Of a stretch of DNA of 64,000 nucleotides, positions 9,058-16,421 are shown piece by piece. Source of the DNA: Microbacterium sp. HD4P20 (lineage in GTDB: Bacteria > Actinomycetota > Actinomycetes > Actinomycetales > Microbacteriaceae); assembly GCF_019449275.2 (NCBI RefSeq), contig NZ_JAHZQZ020000012.1:310001-374000 (forward strand), written 5' to 3'. The position numbers were made by a program, and so were the translations under genes. The notes beneath the pieces are model-generated. The model was not told the origin of the DNA. It saw only the letters and a program-made list of their open reading frames with translations, and did not search any database. Within the stretch, counting starts at the first letter, position 1; every line of letters begins with the position of its first letter.

Positions 9058-9900
9058 ATGACCAACGACGCCACAGTCCTTCCCCCCATCGCCGTCCTCG
9101 GGGCAGGCTCCATGGGAGGTGCCATCGTCCAGGGAGTCGTGCGCTCGGGGCTCGCCACGGGCGTGACAGCCACCAATCGCACCGCCGGCAAGGCCGCACA
9201 GCTCGCCGGGCTGGCCGGCGTGACGAGCATCGCGCTCGAAGAAGCGCCGAACGGCAACACGGATGCCGCATCCGGCGCCGCCGTCGTGCTGGTGGGGGTC
9301 AAGCCGGCGATGGTCCCGGATCTGCTGCGTGAGATCGCGCCGGTGCTGCGGCCGGGCGTCATCGTGATCAGTCTTGCCGCCGGTGTCACGATCGCGACGT
9401 TCGAGGAGGTTCTCGGGCCGGACGTCGCGGTGCTTCGATCGATGCCGAACACCCCCGCTCTGGTGGGCCGCGGCGTCACCGGCCTCGCCGCCGGCAGTGC
9501 CGCCCGACCCGCGGAGGTCGCTCTCGCGCGGCGGCTGTTCGAGACGGTCGGGACCGTGGTGGACGTACCGGAGCACAGCATCGACGCGCTGTCGACGATC
9601 TCGGGCTCGGGGCCCGCCTACTTCTTCCTGCTCGTGGAGGAGTTCACCAAGGCCGCCATCGCCAAGGGGTTCTCCCAGGCCGACGCGCGGCTCATGGCGG
9701 AGCAGACCTTCATCGGCGCGGCGGCGCTGCTGGAGGCATCCGGTGAGGAGCCGGCCGAGTTGCGCCGGCGTGTGACCAGCCCCAAGGGCACCACCGAGCG
9801 TGCCATCGCCGTCCTGCAGGACGCGCGCCTCGACGACGTGTTCGCCCGCGCGACGGACGCCGCGCTGGCCCGAGCCCGGGAGCTCGCGGCGGGAGCGTAG
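9058..9900 (+). CDS. proC: Pyrroline-5-carboxylate reductase
   Basis: Catalyses the last step of proline synthesis, reducing 1-pyrroline-5-carboxylate with NAD(P)H. The 280-residue protein starts with the Rossmann motif VLGAGSMGGAIVQG, followed by LVGVKPAMV, VLRSMPNTPALVGRGVTG and the C-terminal family signature STISGSGPAYFFLLVEEFTKAAIAKGFS. The ATG at 9058 is the family start, and a TACGAT -10 box lies 6 nt upstream, so the transcript may be leaderless. In mycobacteria proC is close to the small BldC-like and bS22 genes; here they lie 5.5 kb further on, with the trk and drr genes in between. Confidence 0.95.
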   Translation: MTNDATVLPPIAVLGAGSMGGAIVQGVVRSGLATGVTATNRTAGKAAQLAGLAGVTSIALEEAPNGNTDAASGAAVVLVGVKPAMVPDLLREIAPVLRPGVIVISLAAGVTIATFEEVLGPDVAVLRSMPNTPALVGRGVTGLAAGSAARPAEVALARRLFETVGTVVDVPEHSIDALSTISGSGPAYFFLLVEEFTKAAIAKGFSQADARLMAEQTFIGAAALLEASGEEPAELRRRVTSPKGTTERAIAVLQDARLDDVFARATDAALARARELAAGA

Positions 9901-9911
9901 GTGCGGGCGGA

Positions 9912-10583
9912 TCAGCGGTCGAGGGCTGCGAACCGCTCGATGTCGACGTTGGTGCCCGACACGATGATGAGGTCGTGGTTGGTGACGATCGTGTTGGCCT
10001 CGGCGTAGCGGAACGGCTTGCCCGGGCTCTTCACGCCGACCACCGTCACGTTGTACTTCGTGCGCACGCCGGACTCGTTCAGGCCGATGCCGCGCACGAA
10101 CTTCGGCGGGTACATCTTGGCCAGGACGAAGTCGTCGTCGAACCGGATGAAGTCGAGCATGCGACCGCTGACGAGGTGGGCGACGCGCTCGCCGGCCTCG
10201 CGCTCGGGGTAGATCACGTGGTTGGCGCCGACGCGGGCGAGGATCTTGCCGTGTGACTGCGAGACGGCCTTCGCCCAGATCTGCGGCACCTTGAGGTCGA
10301 CGAGGTTGGCGGTGATGAGGACGGATGCCTCGATCGACGAGCCGACGGCGACGACGGCCACCTGGAAGTCCTGAGCGCCGATCTGCTTGAGGGCGTCGAG
10401 GTTGCGGGCATCGGCCTGCACCGTGTGCGTGACGCGCTCCGACCACTTCTGCACCAGCTCGAGGTTGTCGTCGATCGCGAGCACCTCGCGATCGAGCCGG
10501 TCGAGCTCTCCGGCGCAGGCGGCGCCGAAGCGTCCCAGTCCGATCACGAGGACGGGCGCGTCGCTTCTGATCCGCTCAACCAA
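9912..10583 (-). CDS. trkA: Trk potassium uptake regulatory protein (RCK)
   Basis: The cytosolic nucleotide-binding gating subunit of a Trk/Ktr-type K+ channel, 223 residues. RCK_N begins with VLVIGLGRFGAACAGELDRL (GxGxxG plus acidic end of strand 2 in VLAIDD), followed by TVQADARNLDALKQIGA. The C-terminal RCK_C region carries NITVVGVKSPGKPF-like residues before the end. Its start overlaps the trkH stop region by 8 bp, showing translational coupling in a trkH-trkA operon. The stop codon faces proC, with 11 bp between. Confidence 0.9.
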   Translation of the reverse strand: MVERIRSDAPVLVIGLGRFGAACAGELDRLDREVLAIDDNLELVQKWSERVTHTVQADARNLDALKQIGAQDFQVAVVAVGSSIEASVLITANLVDLKVPQIWAKAVSQSHGKILARVGANHVIYPEREAGERVAHLVSGRMLDFIRFDDDFVLAKMYPPKFVRGIGLNESGVRTKYNVTVVGVKSPGKPFRYAEANTIVTNHDLIIVSGTNVDIERFAALDR

Positions 10584-12015
10584 CGATGGGCCTTTCCACA
10601 GGCAGCGAGTACAGCTGCGAACGGGATGTCGCGGCCACGGCCGCGGCGAGTGTCACTGTACCAATGCGGCCCATGAAGATCGTCACGGCCATGACGTACA
10701 CGGCGGGGTCGCTGAGCTCGGCGGTCAGCCCGGTCGAGAGGCCGACGGTGCCGAATGCCGAGATCACGTCGAACAGGACGTCGGCGATCGGCTCCTGGCT
10801 GATCTGGGCGATGATGATCGTCGACAGGGCGACGATCGTCGCGCCCCACGCGACGACCGACAGAGCGACGCGCTGGACGTCGCTGGGAACGCGACGGCCG
10901 AAGATCTCGACCGACTGGCGGCCTTTCGCCTCGGACCAGACGGCGATGGCGAGCACGGCCAGGGTGGTGACCTTGATCCCGCCCGCGGTGGAGGCCGACC
11001 CGCCGCCGACGAACATCAGCATGCTGCCCACGATGAGCGACGACCCGTACAGCTCGCCGACGTCGACGACGGCGAAGCCGCCGGAGCGGGTCATGGCAGA
11101 CAGGAAGAACGCCTGGAAGGTGGTGTCCCAGGCATCCATCGACCCGAAGGTCTTCGGGTTGTTGTACTCCAGCGCCAGGAAGGCACCGGCCCCCGCGATG
11201 AACAGCAGCACCGTGGTGATGAGGGTGAGCTTGGTGTGCAGCGGCCACCGGCGCACGTGCCAGTAGTGCCGGAACAGGGCGTAGATCACCGGGAACCCGA
11301 TGCTGCCGAGGAACACGGCCACCATGAGGGTGGTCAGCAGGAAGTAGTCGTCGGCGAACGGCTCGAGCCCGCCCGGGTTCGGGGTGAATCCGGTGTTCGT
11401 GAACGCCATGGCGGCGTAGAAGGGCGCCTCCCACAGCGCCTCGATCGGACCGACCTCGGCCATCACCAGCGCGGGATACAGCGCCACGGCGACGACCGCC
11501 TCGATGAAGAGCGTGGACAGGGCGACTGTGCGCAGCAGCTGACCGACCTCGCCCAGGCGTACGGTCTGGCTCTCGTTCACCGGGCCGGCGTGGGCGCGCA
11601 TCGGATTCGTGTCGCTGGCCGCGATGAGCTTGGCGCGCAGTCCGAGTCGCTTCGAGATGACCAGACCCAGGATCGAGGCGAGCGTGAGCACGCCCATCCC
11701 GCCGATGTTGACACCGAGGAAGATCACGACCTTGCCGAACGCCGAGAACGTCGTGGCGATGTCGACGGTCGTGAGACCCGTGACGCAGATCGTCGAGACG
11801 GCGGTGAACACGGCGTCGGCGAGCGCGATCGGCCGGCCCCCCGTCGCTGACGCCGGCAGCGCCAGAAGTGCCGTGAAGACGAGGATCAGCGAGACGAAGA
11901 CCAGGACCGCGAAGCGAGCCGGCGACGATGTGGTGAGGTTGCGCAGCCCGTCCCACCACGCGCCGAACGCCCGAGGGATGCGCCGCATGAGCGACCCAGC
12001 CGGGTCCGTCGCCAT
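10576..12015 (-). CDS. trkH: Trk-type potassium channel subunit
   Basis: A 479-residue multi-pass membrane protein of the TrkH/KtrB family that moves K+ inward. Selectivity-filter-like P-loops can be seen in STICVTGLTTVDIA, AMAFTNTGFTPNPGG, SAMTRSGGFAVVD and SAFGTVGLSTGLT, the four-repeat arrangement of the family. The reading frame continues 22 codons upstream, but MATDPAGSLMRRI has an AAAGGGG site about 6 nt before it and fits the family. It is the first gene of the trkH-trkA operon and diverges from an ArsR gene 66 bp away. Confidence 0.92.
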   Translation of the reverse strand: MATDPAGSLMRRIPRAFGAWWDGLRNLTTSSPARFAVLVFVSLILVFTALLALPASATGGRPIALADAVFTAVSTICVTGLTTVDIATTFSAFGKVVIFLGVNIGGMGVLTLASILGLVISKRLGLRAKLIAASDTNPMRAHAGPVNESQTVRLGEVGQLLRTVALSTLFIEAVVAVALYPALVMAEVGPIEALWEAPFYAAMAFTNTGFTPNPGGLEPFADDYFLLTTLMVAVFLGSIGFPVIYALFRHYWHVRRWPLHTKLTLITTVLLFIAGAGAFLALEYNNPKTFGSMDAWDTTFQAFFLSAMTRSGGFAVVDVGELYGSSLIVGSMLMFVGGGSASTAGGIKVTTLAVLAIAVWSEAKGRQSVEIFGRRVPSDVQRVALSVVAWGATIVALSTIIIAQISQEPIADVLFDVISAFGTVGLSTGLTAELSDPAVYVMAVTIFMGRIGTVTLAAAVAATSRSQLYSLPVERPIVG

Positions 12016-12081
12016 GCGTGCCCCTTTCGCTGTGAGACCCGTGTCATGGTACTCCGATGGGCTCCCGACTAATCTGAGCAC

Positions 12082-12486
12082 ATGGCGGACATCTTCGACG
12101 TGATCGCGGACGGCACTCGTCGCGACATCCTGCGACTTCTGCTCGATCGCTCAACCGCCGGAGAGCAGGGCACCAGCGTGTCGCACATCGTGTACGAGCT
12201 GGGTGCGAGTCAGCCGACCGTATCGAAGCACCTCAAGGTGCTGCGTGATGCGCACCTCGTCTCGGTGCGAGAGGAAGGCCAGCATCGCTACTACAGCCTG
12301 TCGGCCGCTCCCCTGGACGAGGTCGACGACTGGCTGGTTCCATTCCTCGACGGCGTGAACGACGAGCCGGCAGCGCCATCGTCGCTGCCCGAGCCCGCGG
12401 CTCACGCCGCCGAGGTGGTCGGCCGTGCCGCGGCATCCGCCAAGCACGCCTTCGAGAACGCCCTCCGCAAGCTCCCCGGTCGCTGA
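12082..12486 (+). CDS. ArsR/SmtB-like winged-helix regulator
   Basis: A 134-residue regulator. The winged helix begins DVIADGTRRDILRLLLDR, with recognition helix GASQPTVSKHLKVLRDAHLV and wing REEGQHRYYSLSAAPL. The C-terminal 45 residues are Ala/Glu-rich and end in a basic helix. TAATCT lies 6 nt before the ATG, so it is likely leaderless. It diverges from trkH and could regulate it, but no clear palindrome is seen in the 66-bp gap. Confidence 0.85.
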   Translation: MADIFDVIADGTRRDILRLLLDRSTAGEQGTSVSHIVYELGASQPTVSKHLKVLRDAHLVSVREEGQHRYYSLSAAPLDEVDDWLVPFLDGVNDEPAAPSSLPEPAAHAAEVVGRAAASAKHAFENALRKLPGR

Positions 12487-12507
12487 CCCCGCGCAGCGGG
12501 GACGAAC

Positions 12508-13308
12508 TCAGCGCCGGCCTGCCTTCCGGCGGAACAGCCACGCGCCCCAGATGAACGACCCGACGAGGATCGCGAGGCACCAGGCCACCGCCCAGCCGAC
12601 GTAGCCGTCGATCGGGGTGCCCATGAGCAGGCCGCGGATCGTCTCGATGATCGGAGTCACCGGCTGGTACTCGGCGACACCCTGAAGCCAGCCCGGCATC
12701 GTGTCCACCGGGACGTACGCGCTGGAGAGGTACGGCAGGAACAGGATGATGAAGCCGTACCCGTTCGCTCCTTCGGGGCTGCCCGATGCGAGGCCGATCG
12801 CGGCGAAGAGATACGTGATGGCGAGGATCCAGAGGGCGATGACGGCGACGGCGCCGATCCATCCCCACGCGTCGGCGGTGGGACGGAACCCGACGAGCAG
12901 GGCGACGCCGATGACGATGCCGGTGGCGATGAGGTTGCGCAGCAGACTCGCCACGACGTGCCCGGTGAGCACGGCGCTCGCGCGCACCGGCATCGTGCGG
13001 AACCGGTCGATGATGCCGGCCTTCATGTCGCCGGCGACGTACACGGCCGTCGACGCGGCGCCGAACCCCGCGCAGGTGAGGATGACGCCGGGCACGACGT
13101 AGTTCACGTAGTCACCGCCCGGATCGATCGCGCCGCCGAACACCCACGTGAACATCAGCATGAGCATGATCGGCAGCATGATCGCCATGAGCAGCGATTC
13201 GCCGTCGCGGAGGGAGTGCAGGAGGCTGCGTCCGACGAAGACGCTCTCTGCGGTCAGGCCCGATACGCGGGGGCGCAGGGCGGGGGGTGCGGGCGGGGCG
13301 ATGGTCAT
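12508..13308 (-). CDS. ABC-2 type drug exporter permease (DrrB-like)
   Basis: A 266-residue membrane subunit with about six hydrophobic helices, including the ABC2_membrane signature region VPGVILTCAGFGAASTAVYVAGDMKAGIIDRFRTMPVRASAVLTG. The last helix is followed by FRRKAGRR. The ATG at 13308 overlaps the stop of the ATPase gene by 4 bp (ATGA), so the two subunits are made together. DrrAB-type pumps export hydrophobic drugs; the actual substrate is unknown. Confidence 0.9.
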   Translation of the reverse strand: MTIAPPAPPALRPRVSGLTAESVFVGRSLLHSLRDGESLLMAIMLPIMLMLMFTWVFGGAIDPGGDYVNYVVPGVILTCAGFGAASTAVYVAGDMKAGIIDRFRTMPVRASAVLTGHVVASLLRNLIATGIVIGVALLVGFRPTADAWGWIGAVAVIALWILAITYLFAAIGLASGSPEGANGYGFIILFLPYLSSAYVPVDTMPGWLQGVAEYQPVTPIIETIRGLLMGTPIDGYVGWAVAWCLAILVGSFIWGAWLFRRKAGRR

Positions 13309-14237
13309 GCGTGCTCCTTCACAGGATCGGTGGCGGGATGGCGGGCGTCCGAGGCGGCGCTGCCGCCGGTGAGTGCGAGGAAGACGTCGTCGAGGCTGGG
13401 GCGCCGCAGCGTGACGGTGCCCTCGGCGCCGGACTCGTCCAGGACGTCCAAGGCTCGGCGCAGGCCAGAGACCGTGCCGTCCGTCGGCACCTCTCGCAGC
13501 AGGTCGCCGTGCGGGTCGTGCAGCTCCACGGTGTCGCCGCCGATCCGCGACTTCAACTGCGACGCGGTACCGGTGGCGACGATGCGGCCGCCGTCGAGGA
13601 CCGCGATGCGGTCGGCCAGCTGGTCGGCCTCCTCCAGGTATTGCGTCGTGAGGAACACCGTGGTTCCGGCGTCGGCGAGGGAGCGGATGACGTCCCACAG
13701 CTCGCGGCGGCTGCGGGTGTCGAGCCCTGTCGTGGGCTCGTCGAGGAAGAGCACCTCGGGGGTCACGACGAAGCTGAGCGCGAGGTCGAGCCGGCGGCGC
13801 ATACCGCCCGAGTACGTGCCGACGCGCTTGGCTGCGGCATCCGTCAGATCGAAACGTGCGAGCAGCTCGGCGGCCTTCTTCCGCGCCGCGCGCCTCGACA
13901 GGCCCGACAGCCGCGCCAGCATGACGAGGTTCTCGGTGCCGGTGAGCACGTCGTCGACGGCGGCTGACTGCCCCGTGAGGCTGATGCGCTGCTTGATCGC
14001 CTCGGGGTGACGCACGACGTCGATGCTCGAGATCTCGGCGGTGCCGGCGTCGGGTCGGACGAGGGTCGTCAGGACGTTGATGGTGGTCGTCTTGCCGGCG
14101 CCGTTCGGTCCGAGGAGTGCGAACACCTCGCCGCGCGACACGGTGAGGTCGAGGCCGTCGAGCACCGTCTGGCGCCCGAACTTCTTGCGCAGACCGCGGA
14201 CGGCGATGGCGGCCGGGGCGGTGCGGGGATCGTTCAT
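13305..14237 (-). CDS. ABC exporter ATPase (DrrA-like)
   Basis: A 310-residue nucleotide-binding subunit. All motifs are present: Walker A GPNGAGKTT, Q-loop SLTGQSAAVDD, signature YSGGMRRRLDLA, Walker B VLFLDEPTTGLD and switch His in FLTTQYLEEAD (Gln replaces His here, as in DrrA-type pumps). The C-terminal extension after about residue 215 (ELHDPHGDLLREVPTDGT) is the DrrA-specific domain. A GGAAGGAAG site precedes the ATG. A triple repeat in the upstream gap shared with the divergent TetR gene suggests repression by that protein. Confidence 0.92.
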   Translation of the reverse strand: MNDPRTAPAAIAVRGLRKKFGRQTVLDGLDLTVSRGEVFALLGPNGAGKTTTINVLTTLVRPDAGTAEISSIDVVRHPEAIKQRISLTGQSAAVDDVLTGTENLVMLARLSGLSRRAARKKAAELLARFDLTDAAAKRVGTYSGGMRRRLDLALSFVVTPEVLFLDEPTTGLDTRSRRELWDVIRSLADAGTTVFLTTQYLEEADQLADRIAVLDGGRIVATGTASQLKSRIGGDTVELHDPHGDLLREVPTDGTVSGLRRALDVLDESGAEGTVTLRRPSLDDVFLALTGGSAASDARHPATDPVKEHA

Positions 14238-14263
14238 CGGCTTCCTTCCTGTGTAGGTACGAA

Positions 14264-14311
14264 ACTGTTTATGCCAGTAACTGTTTATGACAGTAACACA
14301 CTGTTTACGAC
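14264..14311. promoter_or_regulatory. Three iterated operator-like repeats (ACTGTTTAYG)
   Basis: ACTGTTTATGCCAGTAA (14264-14280), ACTGTTTATGACAGTAA (14280-14296) and ACTGTTTACGAC (14300-14311) lie in tandem between the divergent drr and TetR genes. The second is an inverted repeat ACTGT-N5-ACAGT; the first keeps ACTG/CAGT. A/T-rich content and placement over both promoters suit TetR-family control of both genes. Confidence 0.65.
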
Positions 14312-14334
14312 CTATACAGACCTAGACTGAGCGC

Positions 14335-15267
14335 ATGACCGACCTGCGTGACTCCGAACCCGAACTGCCGCGTGGCATAGCACTCGCGTGGGGCGTGGCG
14401 GCCAACCCGCAACGCGGTCCCAAGCGGGAGATGAGCGTTGAGCGCATCGTCGAGGCGGCGGTCGAGATCGCGGATGCCGAGGGCCTGGCCGCGGTGTCGA
14501 TGGCCGCCGTGGCAGCGCGACTGGGATTCACCCCGATGTCGCTCTACCGGTACGTCAGCGCGAAGGACGACCTCGTGCTGCTCATGCAGGAGGAGGCCAC
14601 GGCGCTGCCCACCGAGGCCACGGAGGCCGGCGGATGGCGCGAGCGCCTCACCGGCCTGTACACCGAGCAGGTCCACCTGTATCTGCGTCATCCGTGGGTG
14701 CTCGATGTCCCGATCAGTGGATCGCCCATCACACCGAACAGCGCCGCGTGGATGGATGCCGGACTGGCGGCGCTCGCCGAGACCCCGCTCACCTACGAGG
14801 AGCGTCTTGCCGTCGTGCTGATGGTGACCGGCGCATCGCGATGGACGGGCACGGTGCTCGCGGGGTACGCGCGCACCGAGCGCGAGCGAGGCGTTCGCGG
14901 GCACGAGATCACCGCTCAGGAGGACGCCCTCTTCCGCACCCTGATCAGCGCCGACGCGTATCCGGCGCTGCGAGCGGCCATCGATGCCGGCGTCTTCCTC
15001 GACGACTCCGACCCGTTCCTCTTCAGCCTGGAGCGCAGCCTCGACGGCGTCGCCGCGTATATCGAGCGGGTGGCCGTCGAGGGGCGCGCGCCGCGCTCGC
15101 CGTGGATGCAGCTGGAGGACTCCGAGATCCTCGATGACAAGAAGTACCGAGAGGCCCAGAAGGCGGTGCGGACCGCCGAGAAGGCACTGCGCGACGCCCG
15201 AAAGGTCGAGCGCCAGGCGGCCCGCGACGCGCGGGAGCGGCGCGCGCGCCACCGCGGCGAGGGCTGA
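14335..15267 (+). CDS. TetR/AcrR-family regulator of the drr exporter
   Basis: A 310-residue regulator. The HTH is at residues 35-85 (IVEAAVEIADAEGLAAVSMAAVAARLGFTPMSLYRYVSAKDDL), preceded by a short N-terminal extension. The long C-terminal ligand domain is of the tetracycline-repressor-like type and ends in a highly charged helix (RKVERQAARDARERRARHRGEG). TAGACT ends 6 nt before the ATG, so it is likely leaderless. Its position divergent from DrrAB argues that it represses the pump and itself and is released by the pump's substrate. Confidence 0.88.
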   Translation: MTDLRDSEPELPRGIALAWGVAANPQRGPKREMSVERIVEAAVEIADAEGLAAVSMAAVAARLGFTPMSLYRYVSAKDDLVLLMQEEATALPTEATEAGGWRERLTGLYTEQVHLYLRHPWVLDVPISGSPITPNSAAWMDAGLAALAETPLTYEERLAVVLMVTGASRWTGTVLAGYARTERERGVRGHEITAQEDALFRTLISADAYPALRAAIDAGVFLDDSDPFLFSLERSLDGVAAYIERVAVEGRAPRSPWMQLEDSEILDDKKYREAQKAVRTAEKALRDARKVERQAARDARERRARHRGEG

Positions 15268-15381
15268 ACACCGCGCGCCTGGCGCCCCACACGTCACAGG
15301 GGTTTACATGCGCCCCGTGTTTACAGGCACGTCGCGGGGGATCTAGAGTGTGGTCAACACTTCTGGGGAAGGAATGACCAC

Positions 15382-15573
15382 ATGGCGGAGCTGCCCGACG
15401 TGCGCTTCCTCACCGTCGCCGAGGTCGCCGAGCTGATGCGCGTCTCGAAGATGACGGTGTACCGGCTCGTCCACTCAGGTGAGCTGCCGGCGGTGCGGTT
15501 CGGTCGCAGCTATCGCGTCCCCGAGTCTGCGGTCACGGCTGCACTGCAGCGGCCGATCGCCGACGTCGGCTAG
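15382..15573 (+). CDS. BldC-like small DNA-binding protein (excisionase/MerR-type HTH)
   Basis: A 63-residue protein that is almost entirely one winged HTH: FLTVAEVAELMRVSKMTVYRLVHSGELPAVRFGRSYRVPESAV. It matches the BldC/excisionase-type family, in which BldC itself controls development in Streptomyces, and the M. tuberculosis homologue Rv0500A as I recall it. The ATG follows a leader holding GGGGAAGGA. A bS22 gene follows 83 bp downstream, the same pairing as Rv0500A-Rv0500B. It is a core actinobacterial regulator, not a phage excisionase: no integrase is near. Confidence 0.85.
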   Translation: MAELPDVRFLTVAEVAELMRVSKMTVYRLVHSGELPAVRFGRSYRVPESAVTAALQRPIADVG

Positions 15574-15656
15574 ACTGTCACGAGGCATTTTTCGCATCTG
15601 CCCCGATCCTGGGCGCGCACGTGTTGCGCCTAGACCCCGACATAGTGAGGTTCTCC

Positions 15657-15755
15657 GTGGGTTCTGTCATCAAGAAGCGCCGCAAGCGCATGGCGAAGAA
15701 GAAGCACCGCAAGCTGCTTCGCAAGACTCGCCACCAGCGCCGCAACAAGAAGTAA
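15657..15755 (+). CDS. Small ribosomal subunit protein bS22 (AURKAIP1/COX24 domain)
   Basis: A 32-residue, extremely basic protein, MGSVIKKRRKRMAKKKHR followed by a Lys/Arg-rich tail ending RRNKK. This is the AURKAIP1/COX24 small protein that is bound to the 30S subunit in mycobacteria (bS22). The GTG start has GAGG (GTGAGG) upstream at about 8-12 nt, and a terminator hairpin follows 14 bp after the TAA. It is far below the usual gene-calling cut-off and easily missed. Conservation with Rv0500B is established knowledge from memory. Confidence 0.9.
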   Translation: MGSVIKKRRKRMAKKKHRKLLRKTRHQRRNKK

Positions 15756-15769
15756 GCGGCCATCACACC

Positions 15770-15795
15770 AAGCGCCTGTCCGTGGACGGGCGCTT
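15770..15795 (+). terminator. Hairpin terminator after bS22
   Basis: AAGCGCCTGTC pairs with GACGGGCGCTT (11 bp, one G-U pair) around a CGTG loop, followed by CGTGTT. It lies 14 bp after the bS22 stop codon and before the rhodanese gene. Confidence 0.75.
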
Positions 15796-15819
15796 CGTGT
15801 TCCGCCGCGGAAGGAACCG

Positions 15820-16113
15820 ATGAAGTCCATCACCGTCCAGGAGCTTCGCGAGCGCGTCGACGTCCCGCTCATCGACGTGCGCGAGGTCGATGAGTTCGCC
15901 GCCGGACACGTGCCGGGCGCCGTCAACATCCCGATGTCGGCGATCGGCGGCCGGCTCGACGAGCTGCCCGAGGGCGCGTTCGACGTGATCTGCGCGATCG
16001 GCGGCCGCTCCGGCCGCGTGGTCGAGGCGCTCGAGGCACGCGGGTACGCCGCCACGAACGTCGACGGCGGCACGAACGAATGGATCGCCGCGGGCTACCC
16101 CGTCGAGCGCTGA
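15820..16113 (+). CDS. Rhodanese-like domain protein
   Basis: A 97-residue single-domain rhodanese. It has LIDVREVDEFAAGHVPGAVNIP and the catalytic loop ICAIGGRSGR, in which the Cys begins a C-x-x-G-x-R-S loop like that of active sulfurtransferases. Such small proteins pass sulfane sulfur to an unknown acceptor. Upstream is GCGGAAGGAACCGATG, giving a GGAAGGA site, so it is leadered. The next gene, a glutaredoxin, is 53 bp away and also a thiol protein. Confidence 0.85.
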   Translation: MKSITVQELRERVDVPLIDVREVDEFAAGHVPGAVNIPMSAIGGRLDELPEGAFDVICAIGGRSGRVVEALEARGYAATNVDGGTNEWIAAGYPVER

Positions 16114-16166
16114 AGTCGGCATCCCGCCGGCGTCCGGTCATCCACCGGCGCTTCTAGACTGAAGCG

Positions 16167-16412
16167 GTGACGACGCTCACCCTCATCGGCAAGCCCGACT
16201 GCCACCTGTGCGATGTCGCGCGCGAGGTCGTCGAGACCGTCGTCGCCGAACTGCCCGAGGATGCCGTCGAGGTGACGGAACTCTCGATCGCCGACGATCC
16301 GGCGCTGTACGCAGCCTGGTGGGAGAAGATCCCGGTGGTGCTCATCGACGACGAGCTGCACGGCCACTGGCGCATCTCGCCCGACCGCCTGCGCGCCGCC
16401 CTCGCCGGCTGA
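16167..16412 (+). CDS. Glutaredoxin-like (DUF836) redox protein
   Basis: An 81-residue thioredoxin-fold protein with a CxxC redox pair in IGKPDCHLCDVAREVV (residues 12 and 15) and the PVVLIDDELHGHWRI strand-turn-strand with the conserved cis-Pro. It matches the glutaredoxin 2-like DUF836 family. The GTG start is 6 nt after TAGACT, so a leaderless message is likely. Its 3' end faces aspS. The partner substrate is unknown. Confidence 0.85.
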   Translation: MTTLTLIGKPDCHLCDVAREVVETVVAELPEDAVEVTELSIADDPALYAAWWEKIPVVLIDDELHGHWRISPDRLRAALAG

Positions 16413-16421
16413 CCGCGGACG

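Noticed and set aside
15382..15573. Phage excisionase
   Set aside because: The HTH is excisionase-like, but there is no integrase, attachment site or phage gene, and its bS22 neighbour marks it as the BldC-like core gene.
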